Of a stretch of 64,000 bases of DNA, positions 10,475-21,320 are shown one piece after another. Position 1 is the stretch's first letter. The number at the start of each line of letters is the position of its first letter. A program made the position numbers and the translations under genes. The stretch is from Candidatus Lightella neohaematopini (GTDB lineage Bacteria; Pseudomonadota; Gammaproteobacteria; Enterobacterales; Enterobacteriaceae). The stretch is taken from positions 1-64,000 of the forward strand of contig JAOBJW010000002.1 of assembly GCA_025728315.1 (NCBI GenBank). The letters run 5' to 3'. The notes below the pieces were generated by a model. It had not been told where the DNA came from, made no database searches, and worked only from the letters and a program-made list of their open reading frames with translations.

Positions 10475-10975
10475 TTACCTAATTAATTGTAATACTTCAT
10501 TAGTAATATCTTTAATTTTATTAGAGTAAACTACAGTACTCGCATCAAGTACTATATCATACTTATATTTTACAGCAATATTTTTTACCGTATTTTGAAT
10601 TATTAACAAAATTTTATCTCGTTCTTCTGCTTGTCTACGACGATTGTTTTGTTCAAATTCTTGTGCTTTATTAGAAAAATTTTCACGCTGTTTAATTAGT
10701 GAATTTTCTAACTCATTACGTTCATTAATTTTCATATTTGATCCATAATGTTGTAAATATTGTATTTTATTTTGTATTTCATGCTCCATTAACTGTAATT
10801 CACTTGCTTCATGTTCAAATTCACTTTCAAGTTTTTTTGCTATCTCTATTCTTTTTGGATATTGTTGAAAAATATTATTAATATTAACTATTGCAATTTT
10901 ATTACAAGCTAATATCTTAAATGGAATTATAATAATTAGTAATATTGTAATAATAATAAATAATCTATTAAACAT
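10475..10975 (-). CDS. skp: Periplasmic chaperone Skp (OmpH)
   Basis: Trimeric jellyfish-shaped chaperone that carries unfolded outer-membrane proteins across the periplasm to BamA. A hydrophobic signal peptide covers about residues 1-22. The mature part begins [14 protein letters not shown], matching E. coli (KIAIVNMGSLFQQ), and is followed by charged coiled-coil arms and a C-terminal segment [11 protein letters not shown] that closes the body domain. It has 166 residues (E. coli 161). It follows bamA by 43 bp. Keeping skp beside bamA implies that beta-barrel proteins are still inserted in the outer membrane. Confidence 0.95.
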   Translation of the reverse strand: MFNRLFIIITILLIIIIPFKILACNKIAIVNINNIFQQYPKRIEIAKKLESEFEHEASELQLMEHEIQNKIQYLQHYGSNMKINERNELENSLIKQRENFSNKAQEFEQNNRRRQAEERDKILLIIQNTVKNIAVKYKYDIVLDASTVVYSNKIKDITNEVLQLIR

Positions 10976-11018
10976 TGATATACCTAAATTTATAAATAAT
11001 TAAATAATTAGTAATTTT

Positions 11019-13397
11019 TTAATAAAACTTATTAAAATTAAACTGTAGTTTTTCTATTTTATCGTCATTATATTTTTTAATAGGATAAGCATAAGAAAGT
11101 GATATTGGACCAAATGGAGAAATAATTTTTATAGATATACCATTAGATAATCTAAAATTTTTATCTATAAAATTTAATAAATTATTTTTGTTCCAAATAT
11201 TGCCTACATCAATAAATAATGATATACGGGCTACTTTTGTATATTTTTTAATTAAGGGTAGTATTAATTCAGTATTTATTAAAGCAATAATATTTCCTCC
11301 ACCACTATCATTAGATGATACTAATATGCATTTGTTGTAAGTACTAGTACGATGACAATTATAATATATATTTTTCTTACCTAAACTATTATATTGAAAT
11401 CCTCTAACGGAATTATTACTATTCATATAAAAATTATTATAGAATGGTGTTAATTTATTATTAAAGCTACCTAAATAACCAATATGCATGTGTGAAGTTA
11501 AAATAAAATTTTTCTTTTTATAAAAAGATGTAAATTTATTAATATTTAGTATAATATTATAGAAATTATTTTTAGAATTTAGAATAGTAAATTTATTTAT
11601 CATATTAATTAGTATTCCATTAATAGGAAAATAATTATTCTTATCAATATTGGTATAAAACCAATTAGTCGATAGTAATATATCATTAATTTTAAAATTA
11701 TTACTTATATAATTACTAATATTTGGATAGATATTAATACTATTTAAATAAAAAATTGTTGATAATTGAGATTTTATATTGCACAAAGTATTATGTATAC
11801 TTTCTAAACTAATACTTAAATTATTATTATAATTAATTGGTATATTAAAATTTATATTTATACCGTATTTATTCCAATTAACATTTTGGATATATTTTTT
11901 TTTATTAGATAGATCAAAGAATAACTTACCCTTAATATTAACTTTATTTAAAGTTAAAAATGGATTCATAGTAAGTATTTCAAAATAATTACGATACTTA
12001 TTTTTTGATTCTATAATATTTACTTTATTACCGTATCCTAATAAATTACTTTTCATTAAATTTAGTTTTAGATTAACATTATTACTAATATTAAAATTAA
12101 TATTAGTTTTAATTTTATTAAAATTATATTCTTTTAATTTATATATTATATCAACGATATTACTTTTCTTGTTAATATAAATTATTTTTACTTTTATTTT
12201 TTTAAACAATCCCAAATCTTTTATTTTTAATATATCATTCTTAATTAAATTTTTATTAAAAAATGAACTTTCTGTCTGTAATATTTCACGTCTTAATACA
12301 TAATCTTTAGTATAATTATTGCCATAAAAATGTATATATCTTACGTAATAACGCGCGCCACTATTAATATTCATATATATTATGATTGATTTATTTAAAT
12401 TATTAGTACTAATTTTATAATTAATTTTAACTTTAATAAAACCATATTGATTAAACAAATTATTAATATTATTTTTTAATCTTTTTAAATTATAAATATT
12501 ATATACTGTGTTTAATTTAATATGATTTATTTTATTAGATATATAAGGTATATTGCAGTTTATAATTAAGTTAGTTATTTTATATTGTTGTCCTTCATGT
12601 ATTCTAATAGTAATAAAAATGTCTTTTTTTTCTTTAGATATAGTAGTATAAATGTGTTCTATATAAAATCTTATATAACCATTACTAAAATAAAATATAG
12701 TTAACGCTTTTATATATTGATGTAATTTTTTTTCTATAAATTCAGTATCATTAACATTATTTTCTAATTTTAATTTATTCGTACATTTAAACAGATAAAT
12801 TAGAGTTTTATAATTAAAATTATAATTACCAATAATATTAATTTGCTTAATTTTTGCTGTTAAACCTTCATAAATATTAATAATAATTATAACTTGGTTA
12901 TTATATGTTACTTTTTTTATAACATTAATTTTGTTATTATATTTACCAATACTAATATACAATTTTTTTATCATACATATAAATTTTTTAGTATTAAAAT
13001 CATTATAAAATTCACCAACTTTAATATTATTAAATTTTAATAAATTTGATATTAGTAGTTTATTTATATAATTATTACCATAAAATCTTATATAAGATAT
13101 TATTGGTCTTTCTGTAACTTGTATAATTAATGTTCTTTTATCTAAAAGAATTTGTATATTATTAAAATAACCAAGATTAAATAATGATCTAATAGTTTTA
13201 TTAATATCTATACAAGATATTAAGTTATTATGTATTGGTATATCTTTAATTATAGAATTAATATCTACATGTTTTAATCCTTTTACTAAAATACGTTGTA
13301 TATTAAATTTTTCTATACCATTAACAGGTTGAATAATAAATACTGAAAATAGTAAGATTATTTTTAATATTAGATTATTTAACATTTTAGTAGACAT
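11019..13397 (-). CDS. bamA: Outer-membrane protein assembly factor BamA
   Basis: Essential beta-barrel insertase. A signal peptide (about 1-27) is followed by five POTRA domains; FNIQRILVKGLKHVD starts the first. A C-terminal 16-strand barrel contains NSVRGFQYNSLG, the equivalent of the VRGF/Y motif in loop 6. The last residue is aromatic (Tyr), as needed for the beta-signal. The 792 residues approach the E. coli length (810), but the sequence is strongly drifted to Asn, Ile and Lys. An in-frame ATG four codons in (13385) could be the true start. rseP, which lies between cdsA and bamA in E. coli, is missing here. Confidence 0.96.
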   Translation of the reverse strand: MSTKMLNNLILKIILLFSVFIIQPVNGIEKFNIQRILVKGLKHVDINSIIKDIPIHNNLISCIDINKTIRSLFNLGYFNNIQILLDKRTLIIQVTERPIISYIRFYGNNYINKLLISNLLKFNNIKVGEFYNDFNTKKFICMIKKLYISIGKYNNKINVIKKVTYNNQVIIIINIYEGLTAKIKQINIIGNYNFNYKTLIYLFKCTNKLKLENNVNDTEFIEKKLHQYIKALTIFYFSNGYIRFYIEHIYTTISKEKKDIFITIRIHEGQQYKITNLIINCNIPYISNKINHIKLNTVYNIYNLKRLKNNINNLFNQYGFIKVKINYKISTNNLNKSIIIYMNINSGARYYVRYIHFYGNNYTKDYVLRREILQTESSFFNKNLIKNDILKIKDLGLFKKIKVKIIYINKKSNIVDIIYKLKEYNFNKIKTNINFNISNNVNLKLNLMKSNLLGYGNKVNIIESKNKYRNYFEILTMNPFLTLNKVNIKGKLFFDLSNKKKYIQNVNWNKYGININFNIPINYNNNLSISLESIHNTLCNIKSQLSTIFYLNSINIYPNISNYISNNFKINDILLSTNWFYTNIDKNNYFPINGILINMINKFTILNSKNNFYNIILNINKFTSFYKKKNFILTSHMHIGYLGSFNNKLTPFYNNFYMNSNNSVRGFQYNSLGKKNIYYNCHRTSTYNKCILVSSNDSGGGNIIALINTELILPLIKKYTKVARISLFIDVGNIWNKNNLLNFIDKNFRLSNGISIKIISPFGPISLSYAYPIKKYNDDKIEKLQFNFNKFY

Positions 13398-13596
13398 AAT
13401 AAATTTTATTAATTTATTATCACTAGTTTTTTAAATATTAATAATTTTAAATAATTAATGTACTTACAAATAATTCATTCTAAAAAGTTTTTATGTTTTT
13501 ATTAAAAAATCTATTAAACTAATAAATAATTATATTTTTCATAAAATACTAAATAATTTATTAAAGCTTTTATAAACTAAAATTAAAATATAAATA
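13398..13596. other. Gene-free spacer at the position of rseP
   Basis: About 200 bp of A/T-rich sequence between bamA and cdsA. In E. coli this position holds rseP (site-2 protease). I see no RseP-like coding remnant, tRNA or clear hairpin here; it may carry the bamA promoter. Confidence 0.5.
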
Positions 13597-14439
13597 TTAA
13601 CTAAATAATATTAATAAAAATGTAAATATAGGTATAGATATAGAAAAACTATCTATTCTATCTAAAATTCCTCCATGACCAGGTAAAATACTACCACTAT
13701 CTTTTAAATTAGCTAATCTTTTAAACATACTTTCAGTTAAATCACCTATTATTGATAATGATAAAGATATAATTGAACTTATTACTAATAATAATTTACT
13801 ATGATTAAACATTATATTTATTAATATAAATGATATTACTATTGATAATAGTAATCCAACAATAAAACCCTCCCAAGTTTTATTAGGAGAAATAGTAGGC
13901 ATTATCTTTTTATAACCAAAATAACTACCATATATAAATGATACTGAATCAATACAAGATATTATTATTATTAAGTATAATAATAGTGCATTTTGAAATA
14001 ATCCAGTATTATAATAATATAAATATATAATTATAATATTATATAATAATGGTATTATAATGAAGGTACCAAATAATAATTTAATTTTTTCTAAACGATA
14101 CCATATTTTTATTAGCTTGGTATGGATTATAAGTAAATAAATAGCTACTAGCCACCAAATTACTGGTATAAATGTTAAAAGCAATAGTAAAACTTTTCTA
14201 TATAATATTTTTATATTAATAATTAAAAATATTAATGTACCTAAAATAACATTATTAATAATTAACAATAATATTTTACAAAATAAACTACCTAAATTTG
14301 ATATTTTACTCCATTCCCATGAACTTATAGTACAAATTACAAATAATGCTAAAATAAAAGTATATTTAGAAGATTTAAAAAGTAATAAATTTATTATAAA
14401 AATAATTATTATAGCAGTAAATATTCTTTTTATTAACAA
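13597..14439 (-). CDS. cdsA: Phosphatidate cytidylyltransferase
   Basis: Integral membrane enzyme that makes CDP-diacylglycerol, the precursor of phosphatidylglycerol and phosphatidylethanolamine. The 280 residues contain about eight hydrophobic segments. The C-terminal signature is intact: SPNKTWEGFIVG, GDLTESMFKRLANLKDSG and LPGHGGILDRIDS, with the metal-binding aspartates. It follows uppS by 33 bp, as in the E. coli uppS-cdsA pair, and supplies pgsA, also in this window. Confidence 0.96.
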   Translation of the reverse strand: MLIKRIFTAIIIIFIINLLLFKSSKYTFILALFVICTISSWEWSKISNLGSLFCKILLLIINNVILGTLIFLIINIKILYRKVLLLLLTFIPVIWWLVAIYLLIIHTKLIKIWYRLEKIKLLFGTFIIIPLLYNIIIIYLYYYNTGLFQNALLLYLIIIISCIDSVSFIYGSYFGYKKIMPTISPNKTWEGFIVGLLLSIVISFILINIMFNHSKLLLVISSIISLSLSIIGDLTESMFKRLANLKDSGSILPGHGGILDRIDSFSISIPIFTFLLILFS

Positions 14440-14472
14440 TTATTGATCCATTATTAATTTTTATTGTATTAA

Positions 14473-15189
14473 TTATTTAGTAGTACCAAATCTTCTATTT
14501 CTTTGAGAAAAGAATTTTATAGCATTAAAGAATGTATTTTCATCAAAATCTGGCCATAATACATCAGTAAAAAATAATTCTGAATACGCTATTTGCCACA
14601 ATAAAAAATTACTAATTCTATATTCTCCTCCTGTACGTATTACTAAATCTACAGGATCTAAATCATTCATGGATATTACTTGACATAAAGTCTGCTCATT
14701 TATTTGATTCGGATGAATTAATCCTTTTTGAACTCTATTAATAATTTTTTTTATGCCTTGAATTATATCCCATCTACCGCCATAATTTATGGCGATATTT
14801 AAATTTAATCCATTATTATTTTTAGTTAATTTTTCTGAACTATAAATAAGTTTTTTTAGTGTTTTTTCGAATTTAGATTTATCACCAATAATTTTTAACT
14901 TAACTTTTTTACTATGTAAATTATATATTCCATTTTTTAAAGAATATTTAAATAGATCCATTAATGATTTTACTTCTGATATTGATCTATTCCAGTTTTC
15001 ACTGCTAAAAGCATACAATGTTAATGTATTAAAATTATTTGTTATAGCAAATTCTATAGCACGTTTAGCTGATTGTACTCCTTTTCTATGTCCAAAAATA
15101 CTTATTTTACCTCTAGTTTTTGCCCAACGTCTATTACCATCCATAATAATAGCAATATGTTTTGGTATATTTATATTAGATAATAACAA
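14473..15189 (-). CDS. uppS: Undecaprenyl diphosphate synthase
   Basis: cis-Prenyltransferase that builds the C55 lipid carrier for peptidoglycan. The N-terminal catalytic motif IAIIMDGNRRWAK (catalytic Asp), FGHRKG, LYAFSSENWNRS and the C-terminal DLVIRTGGEYRISNFLLWQ are all intact. Length is 238 (E. coli 253). Together with dxr next to it and dxs at 45382, it shows that the MEP route feeds cell-wall synthesis here. Confidence 0.97.
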   Translation of the reverse strand: MLLSNINIPKHIAIIMDGNRRWAKTRGKISIFGHRKGVQSAKRAIEFAITNNFNTLTLYAFSSENWNRSISEVKSLMDLFKYSLKNGIYNLHSKKVKLKIIGDKSKFEKTLKKLIYSSEKLTKNNNGLNLNIAINYGGRWDIIQGIKKIINRVQKGLIHPNQINEQTLCQVISMNDLDPVDLVIRTGGEYRISNFLLWQIAYSELFFTDVLWPDFDENTFFNAIKFFSQRNRRFGTTK

Positions 15190-15232
15190 ATTATTTTCTC
15201 ATTAATATTAGTAAATATTTAATTTATATTTA

Positions 15233-16432
15233 TTATTTATTAAATTTAGTTAATATTATTCTTCTAGTAAATCTTTTTGTTGTTTTATATATATATATAA
15301 CCTCTTGTATATCTTTAGGTTCTAAAAAATACAATTTATCTAATACTAACTTATTAATAATTATTATGTCAGTAAATTTTATTAATTTATTAATAAAAGC
15401 ATATACTGCTACTTCATTAGCAGCATTTAATATAATTACAGCTGATTGACTTGTATTAATAGCTTCAATAGCTAATTTCAAACAAGGATATTTATTAAAA
15501 TTAATATTTTCAAAACTTAACTTATTAAAACTATGTAGATCTAATAATTTCATTTGAGAATTACTAAAATTAGGATAATACATAGCATAATAAATATATA
15601 TTTTCATATCAGGATAACTAAGTTGTGCAGATATATGACCATTATTATAATATATTATAGAATGAACAATAGATTGAGGATGAATCAATAATTGTATTTG
15701 TTTTTCATTTGCGTTAAACAAATAACGTGCCTCAATATATTCAAATCCTTTATTTATCATAGTAGCTGAATCTACAGAAATTTTTTTTCCCATTTTCCAA
15801 TTAGGATGATTATATGCTTGTTCTGGAGTAATATAATTTAGATTACTATCTTTAATTTTTCTAAATGGTCCACCAGAACCAGTAATAATAATTTTTGATA
15901 TATTAAAATCTTTTAAATTATTCTTACCTAAATTTTTTTGAAATTTTATTGGCAAACTTTGAAAAATAGAACTATGTTCACTATCTAAAGGTAATAATTG
16001 TGTTGTATTATTCTTTAATTCCTGCATAAAAATTTTACCACATATTACTAATATTTCTTTACTAGCTAATAGTATACGTTTTCCTGCTTTTAAAGCACTA
16101 AAAGTAGGTAACAATCCAGCAGTACCAGACATTGCTGATATAACCATATTAATATTATTTAATATACTAACATTACAAGCATTTTCTATTCCTGATAATA
16201 CTATTATTTTACTATCAATTGAATTCAGATAATCTTTTAAGATTTTTGCTGATTTTTTATTAATCATACAAACATATTTAGGTTTAAAGAACAAACATTG
16301 TTTAATTATCAAAGGAACATTTTTTCTGGCTACTAGTGCTATAATTTTAAAAAAACTTAAATCATTTTTTACTATATTTAAAACATTACATCCGATTGAT
16401 CCAGTACTACCTAGTAAAGTGATATATTTCAT
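15233..16432 (-). CDS. dxr: 1-Deoxy-D-xylulose 5-phosphate reductoisomerase
   Basis: Second enzyme of the MEP isoprenoid pathway, NADPH dependent. The N-terminal Rossmann motif LLGSTGSIG, the metal/substrate segment PLDSEHSSIFQ, TGSGGPFR and GKKISVDSATMINKG are conserved. Its 399 residues equal the usual length (about 398). It lies between frr and uppS as in E. coli, 24 bp after frr. Confidence 0.97.
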   Translation of the reverse strand: MKYITLLGSTGSIGCNVLNIVKNDLSFFKIIALVARKNVPLIIKQCLFFKPKYVCMINKKSAKILKDYLNSIDSKIIVLSGIENACNVSILNNINMVISAMSGTAGLLPTFSALKAGKRILLASKEILVICGKIFMQELKNNTTQLLPLDSEHSSIFQSLPIKFQKNLGKNNLKDFNISKIIITGSGGPFRKIKDSNLNYITPEQAYNHPNWKMGKKISVDSATMINKGFEYIEARYLFNANEKQIQLLIHPQSIVHSIIYYNNGHISAQLSYPDMKIYIYYAMYYPNFSNSQMKLLDLHSFNKLSFENINFNKYPCLKLAIEAINTSQSAVIILNAANEVAVYAFINKLIKFTDIIIINKLVLDKLYFLEPKDIQEVIYIYKTTKRFTRRIILTKFNK

Positions 16433-16456
16433 TAATATAATTAAATAATTATTTAG

Positions 16457-17020
16457 TTAACTGTTAGTTAAAATTTCTTTTTCTTTTATTGAATATTGAT
16501 TATTTATTTTGTTAATCCAAAAATTAGTAATTTCTTGGATTTTATTATTTATTAATTTAAATTCATCCTTATTAAAGGATTTATTTTTTTTATGTAAAGA
16601 TTTAATTTTATTTAAAGAATTATGTCTTATATTTCTTATAGAGATACGAGCAACTTCTGATTCGCTACTAATTAATTTTAGTATACTATGTCTTCTTTCA
16701 TCAGTTAAAATAGGACTAGAAATACGAATTTTATTATTAATATAAGATTGATTTAATTCTAATTTAGAATCTTTAATTGCTTTCTTTACTAATGGTAATA
16801 ATTTTTTATCAAAAACATCAATAGTTATAGTGTTATTATTTTCAGTAATTATATTAGATAAAGTATGCAATAACATTACTTTATTACAATATTTAATCTT
16901 TAAAGATTTTATTAAATCTGGTGAAATACAATAAACATTAATTTTGTTAATTTTATTAACAAATAATTCTACACTATCACTCATTAGTTTTTCTGTTTTT
17001 AGTAAAATTTCTTTATTCAT
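16457..17020 (-). CDS. frr: Ribosome recycling factor
   Basis: Splits post-termination ribosomes together with EF-G. The 187 residues (E. coli 185) show the three-helix bundle pattern, with RISSPILTDERRHSILKLI and SEVARISIRNIRHNSLNKIK in the expected places. The N-terminal half is more diverged than in free-living relatives. It lies 10 bp after pyrH in the rpsB-tsf-pyrH-frr run. Confidence 0.95.
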   Translation of the reverse strand: MNKEILLKTEKLMSDSVELFVNKINKINVYCISPDLIKSLKIKYCNKVMLLHTLSNIITENNNTITIDVFDKKLLPLVKKAIKDSKLELNQSYINNKIRISSPILTDERRHSILKLISSESEVARISIRNIRHNSLNKIKSLHKKNKSFNKDEFKLINNKIQEITNFWINKINNQYSIKEKEILTNS

Positions 17021-17030
17021 ATTTATATTA

Positions 17031-17756
17031 TTATTCTGTAACTAAAGTACCTTCTTGAGAACCAGTAACAATTTTTTTTAATATACCACTTTTTCTAATA
17101 TTAAATATACGAAGTACCATATGATATTCTTGAGCTAAAGTAAAAGCAGTTAAATCCATAACCCTTAATTTATTTTTTAATATATCTTTATAAGTAATAT
17201 GATGATACATGATAGCATCAGAATATTTTATTGGATCTTTAGAAAAGATACCATCTACTTTAGTAGCTTTTAATATAATATTAGCATTTATTTCTAATCC
17301 TCTAAGACAAGCAGCTGAATCTGTAGTAAAAAATGGATTACCTGTTCCAGCAACAAAAATTAAAACATATTTTTTTTCTAAAAACTCTATTATATCTTTA
17401 TAATTATATGCATTACATATATTTTTAATAGGAATATTCGATATTAATTTTGTTTTTATATTCATACTTTCTAAAGTATCATAAAATATTAATCCGTTCA
17501 TAATAGTAGATAGCATTCCAATATAATGACTACTAACTATATTAATACCTATTTTACTTAGACTTAAACCTCTATAAAAATTTCCTCCACCAACAACTAA
17601 ACCAATTTTTACCCCCATATTAACTAATTCTTGTATTTCCTGAGCTATATTTTTTATTAAAACAATATCTATATTAGTACTAGAATTACTTCTTAATACT
17701 TCACCACTAATTTTTATTATTATTTTATCATATATTAATGATTTTTTAGTAAACAT
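17031..17756 (-). CDS. pyrH: UMP kinase
   Basis: Hexameric kinase of the amino-acid-kinase fold that phosphorylates UMP to UDP. The N-terminal KISGEVLRS, the glycine-rich GLVVGGGNFYRG, AGTGNPFFTTDSAA and ATKVDGIFSKDP match the family. Length is 241, as in E. coli. It is placed between tsf and frr, the conserved order, with 30 bp to tsf. Confidence 0.97.
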   Translation of the reverse strand: MFTKKSLIYDKIIIKISGEVLRSNSSTNIDIVLIKNIAQEIQELVNMGVKIGLVVGGGNFYRGLSLSKIGINIVSSHYIGMLSTIMNGLIFYDTLESMNIKTKLISNIPIKNICNAYNYKDIIEFLEKKYVLIFVAGTGNPFFTTDSAACLRGLEINANIILKATKVDGIFSKDPIKYSDAIMYHHITYKDILKNKLRVMDLTAFTLAQEYHMVLRIFNIRKSGILKKIVTGSQEGTLVTE

Positions 17757-17786
17757 AAATTATATTTAGTATGAAATATAAAATAA

Positions 17787-18596
17787 TTAATTATTACCAA
17801 TTTCAAATCTAATAAATTTATTAATCATATAATTATTTTCATTAACTAAATCTTTTATAATTTTATTATTATTAGTTATTATTATTTGATCTAATAAAGA
17901 TATATCTCTTTTAAATTGCAACATCCTATTATCTACTATTTTTTTTATTATATTAATAGATTTATTATATTGTTTAGCAATATTATATTGAATCTTATAT
18001 TCTTCATCTAATATGTTATTTGGAATATCTTTGTCGCTAATATACTGAGGATTATAAGCTGCTATATGCATAGCTAGTAATTTTGGTAATTTACTATTAT
18101 CAAAATTATTAGTTTTTATTGATAATAAAACTCCAATTTTTTTATTATTATGTAAGTAACAAGAAACAATATCTCCATGAATAATATTAGTTTTTTTGAT
18201 AGAGATTTTTTCATTAACTTGTACTACTAATGAATTAATATAATTCTTCGATTTTTCATTAATAAAATTTATATCATTAGTATTATAATCTAACATTATA
18301 TTAATAATTTTGTTACCTAATTTTATAAAATTAATATTGTTACTAACAAAATCAGTTTCACTACATAATTCTAATATTACACCAACTTTTTTAACCTTAT
18401 TAACTTTAACGAAAATTGCACCAAAACCAGTGTTATTTATGGATCTTTTTTTTAATATTGATTTTCCTAACATTCTAATTATATTTATAGCTTGTTCTAT
18501 ATCACCATTTGATTTGATTAAAGCCTCTTTACATATTAAAATACCAGCACCAGTAATATTACGTAACTTTTTAATTAGATTAATATTTAACAACAT
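17787..18596 (-). CDS. tsf: Elongation factor Ts
   Basis: Nucleotide-exchange factor for EF-Tu. The N-terminal UBA-like domain (IKKLRNITGAGILICKEAL, near 8-26) and the TDFVSNN motif that contacts the EF-Tu nucleotide site are present, and the C-terminus ends FIRFEIGNN. It has 269 residues (E. coli 283), with the tail shortened. A good Shine-Dalgarno GAGG lies just upstream of the ATG at 18596. It follows rpsB by 42 bp, as in the E. coli rpsB-tsf operon. Confidence 0.97.
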   Translation of the reverse strand: MLLNINLIKKLRNITGAGILICKEALIKSNGDIEQAINIIRMLGKSILKKRSINNTGFGAIFVKVNKVKKVGVILELCSETDFVSNNINFIKLGNKIINIMLDYNTNDINFINEKSKNYINSLVVQVNEKISIKKTNIIHGDIVSCYLHNNKKIGVLLSIKTNNFDNSKLPKLLAMHIAAYNPQYISDKDIPNNILDEEYKIQYNIAKQYNKSINIIKKIVDNRMLQFKRDISLLDQIIITNNNKIIKDLVNENNYMINKFIRFEIGNN

Positions 18597-18638
18597 CTAT
18601 ATACCTCAAAATAAAAATTTTAATTTAATTTAGACTAT

Positions 18639-19319
18639 TTATTTAACATTGCTGTTTAAAGTATCTAATATTAATTTTAAGTATAATTTAATAGATTTTA
18701 TAGCATCATCATTTCCTGGAATAATAAAATTAACACCATCTGGATTAGCATTTGTATCCACAATTCCAAATACTGGAATACCAATATTATTAGCTTCTTT
18801 AACAGCTGTACGTTCATGTTCAACATCTATAACAAATAAAGCATCTGGTAACCCACCCATATTTTTAATTCCACCTAAACTATGCTCTAGTTTATTTAAT
18901 TTTTTAGATTTAAATAAGACTTCTTTTTTAGTGAGTTTATTAATGGTCCCATCATGAAATTGTGCTTCTAAATCTTTTAATGATTTAATAGATTGCCTTA
19001 CAGTTTTCCAATTAGTTAACATACCACCTAACCATCTTTTATGTATAAAAAATTGTTTACAACCGATAGCAGTTTCTTTAATTAAAGAACTAGCTGATTT
19101 TTTAGTACCGACAAATAATATTTTCCCCTTATTTTTATGAATATCACTTAATTTAAGTAAAGCTGTTTTAAATAATATCAAAGTTTTTTCTAAATTAATA
19201 ATATGAATACCACTATATGCAGTAAATATAAATGGTTTCATTTTTGGATTCCAAAATTTAGTTTTATGACCAAAATGAACATTAGCTTTCATTAAATCTC
19301 TTAAAGAAATATTTATCAT
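18639..19319 (-). CDS. rpsB: 30S ribosomal protein S2
   Basis: Small-subunit protein needed to load S1. [49 protein letters not shown] and [12 protein letters not shown] are diagnostic. I place the start at the ATG at 19319 ([10 protein letters not shown]), which aligns with E. coli MATVSMRDML; the in-frame ATG at 19334 would place the purine-rich Shine-Dalgarno (AAGAGAGCAAGA) inside the gene. The C-terminal tail of about 15 residues found in E. coli is missing. It is the first gene of the leftward run and is divergent from map. Confidence 0.96.
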   Translation of the reverse strand: MINISLRDLMKANVHFGHKTKFWNPKMKPFIFTAYSGIHIINLEKTLILFKTALLKLSDIHKNKGKILFVGTKKSASSLIKETAIGCKQFFIHKRWLGGMLTNWKTVRQSIKSLKDLEAQFHDGTINKLTKKEVLFKSKKLNKLEHSLGGIKNMGGLPDALFVIDVEHERTAVKEANNIGIPVFGIVDTNANPDGVNFIIPGNDDAIKSIKLYLKLILDTLNSNVK

Positions 19320-19455
19320 TCTTGCTCTCTTCAATTTTAATATTAAAATAAATATAATATTTAACTATACCACGAAATAATACTATAATTATTTTACTTT
19401 AAGTTAAATTTATATACAATATTAATTATATTTATTAAATTTATTAGAATTTAAT

Positions 19456-20250
19456 ATGAATTTTAAGTATATTAAAAATAAATATGAAATTAGTAAAATG
19501 CGTATAGCTGGTAGAATAGCAGCACAAGTATTAGAAATGATTAAGTATTATATTCGTCCAGGAATAAGTACAAATCAATTAAATAATTTGTGTCATGATT
19601 ATATAGTACAAAAACATAAAGCAATTTGCGCTACATTAAATTATTATGGATTTCCAAAATCTATTTGTGTTTCTATTAATGAAGTTGTATGTCATGGAAT
19701 TCCTAATGATAAGGAAAAATTAAAAAATGGTGATATTCTAAATATAGATGTAGCTATTATTAAAGATGGTTTTTACAGTGATACTTCAAAAATGTTTATT
19801 GTAGGTAAAGCTAGTGATGTGTCAAAAAAATTATGTAATGTTGCTAAACAAAGTTTATATTTAGCTATAAAAATGATTAAACCAGGTATAAATTTAAATA
19901 AACTTGGTAAAGTAATACAAAAATTCGTTGAATCTAATAATTTTTCTGTTGTTAGAGATTATTGTGGTCATGGTATAGGAAAAAATTTTCATGAACCACC
20001 ACAAGTTTTACATTATGATAACAATGATTATAATTATATACTACAACCAGGTATGATTTTTACAGTAGAACCCATGATAAATATTGGTGGACATGATGTA
20101 TACGTTACTAATGATGGTTGGACAGTTAAAACTAAGGATAATAGTCTTTCTGCTCAATATGAACATACACTATTAGTTACTAATAATGGATGTGAAATAC
20201 TTACACTAAGATCAGATGACAGTATTCCAAAAATTATTAATCATTGCTAA
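19456..20250 (+). CDS. map: Methionine aminopeptidase
   Basis: Removes the initiator methionine from nascent proteins. The dimetal-site residues sit in DVAIIKDGFYSDTSKMF (two Asp), GHGIGKNFHEPP (His), EPMINIG (Glu) and AQYEHTLLV (Glu); the substrate His is in VVCHGIPND. Length is 264, as in E. coli. It is transcribed divergently from rpsB across a 136-bp gap, the same arrangement as in E. coli, so that gap should hold both promoters. Confidence 0.97.
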   Translation: MNFKYIKNKYEISKMRIAGRIAAQVLEMIKYYIRPGISTNQLNNLCHDYIVQKHKAICATLNYYGFPKSICVSINEVVCHGIPNDKEKLKNGDILNIDVAIIKDGFYSDTSKMFIVGKASDVSKKLCNVAKQSLYLAIKMIKPGINLNKLGKVIQKFVESNNFSVVRDYCGHGIGKNFHEPPQVLHYDNNDYNYILQPGMIFTVEPMINIGGHDVYVTNDGWTVKTKDNSLSAQYEHTLLVTNNGCEILTLRSDDSIPKIINHC

Positions 20251-20279
20251 TGTTAGTTTAAAATAAATTTATCATATAA

Positions 20280-21113
20280 ATGAATAATACATTTAAATAT
20301 TTAAAAAATAAAATTAATAATATTTTTTATAGCTATGAAAGAAATAATCTTATTAATTTTAGTACTAGAGAACAAAATTTAATAAAAAAGGTAATATCAT
20401 TACTAGATTTAGGGATATTACGTGTATCCATAAAATTAAATAATAAACAATGGATTACTTTTAATTGGATAAAAAAAGCATTATTATTGTATTTTCATAT
20501 TAATAAAAATAAATTAAGTAATATAAATAAATTAAAATACTTTGATAAAATACCTTTAAAATTTAATAGTTGGAACCTTAATAAATTTTCTAATTTAAAT
20601 ATTCGTGTAGTTCCTTTAGCTAATGCTAGATATGGTGCTTATATTGCTAAAAATACAATTATTATGCCTTCGTATATAAATATAGGTGCTTTTATAGATG
20701 AAGGAACTATGATAGATACTTGGGCAACAATTGGTTCTTGTGCTCAAATAGGAAAAAATGTTCATATATCAGGTGGAGTTGGTATTGGTGGAGTATTAGA
20801 ACCAATTGGTAATAATCCAACTATTATAGAAGATAATTGTTTTATAGGAGCTCGTTCAGAAATTGTCGAAGGAGTAATAGTAGAGGAATCTTCAGTAATT
20901 TCTATGGGAGTATTTATAGGAAAAAGTACAAAAATATATAATAAAAATACTAATACTATTAGTTACGGAAGAATACCAGCAAAATCTGTGGTTATACCTG
21001 GTAACTTACCATCAAAAAATGGTAAATATAGTGTTTATTGTGCTATTATAATAAAAAAAGTAGATGATAAAACTAAAAAAAAAATAAAACTAAATAATAT
21101 TTTAAGAAATTAA
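20280..21113 (+). CDS. dapD: Tetrahydrodipicolinate N-succinyltransferase
   Basis: Succinylase branch of diaminopimelate/lysine synthesis. A helical N-terminal domain is followed by a left-handed beta-helix of hexapeptide repeats: [36 protein letters not shown], and [13 protein letters not shown] are typical. It has 277 residues (E. coli 274). glnD, which separates map and dapD in E. coli, has been deleted. With dapA at 21321 it shows that the meso-DAP route persists, for peptidoglycan and possibly for lysine supply to the host. Confidence 0.97.
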   Translation: MNNTFKYLKNKINNIFYSYERNNLINFSTREQNLIKKVISLLDLGILRVSIKLNNKQWITFNWIKKALLLYFHINKNKLSNINKLKYFDKIPLKFNSWNLNKFSNLNIRVVPLANARYGAYIAKNTIIMPSYINIGAFIDEGTMIDTWATIGSCAQIGKNVHISGGVGIGGVLEPIGNNPTIIEDNCFIGARSEIVEGVIVEESSVISMGVFIGKSTKIYNKNTNTISYGRIPAKSVVIPGNLPSKNGKYSVYCAIIIKKVDDKTKKKIKLNNILRN

Positions 21114-21215
21114 TTAAATAATATTACTTGACATTTGCATATTAAATATTAATATTTATTAGTTTTGTTTATTTTTGTAACTTAACGAAGATTTTATTTC
21201 TTTACATAAGATTAT

Positions 21216-21289
<74 letters not shown>

Positions 21290-21320
21290 TTGCATTATAA
21301 TTGCTTATCAACATTAACTG

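Noticed and set aside
18310..18633. 107-codon frame on the plus strand
   Set aside because: Antisense shadow of tsf, produced by low stop frequency opposite Lys/Asn/Ile-rich coding sequence.
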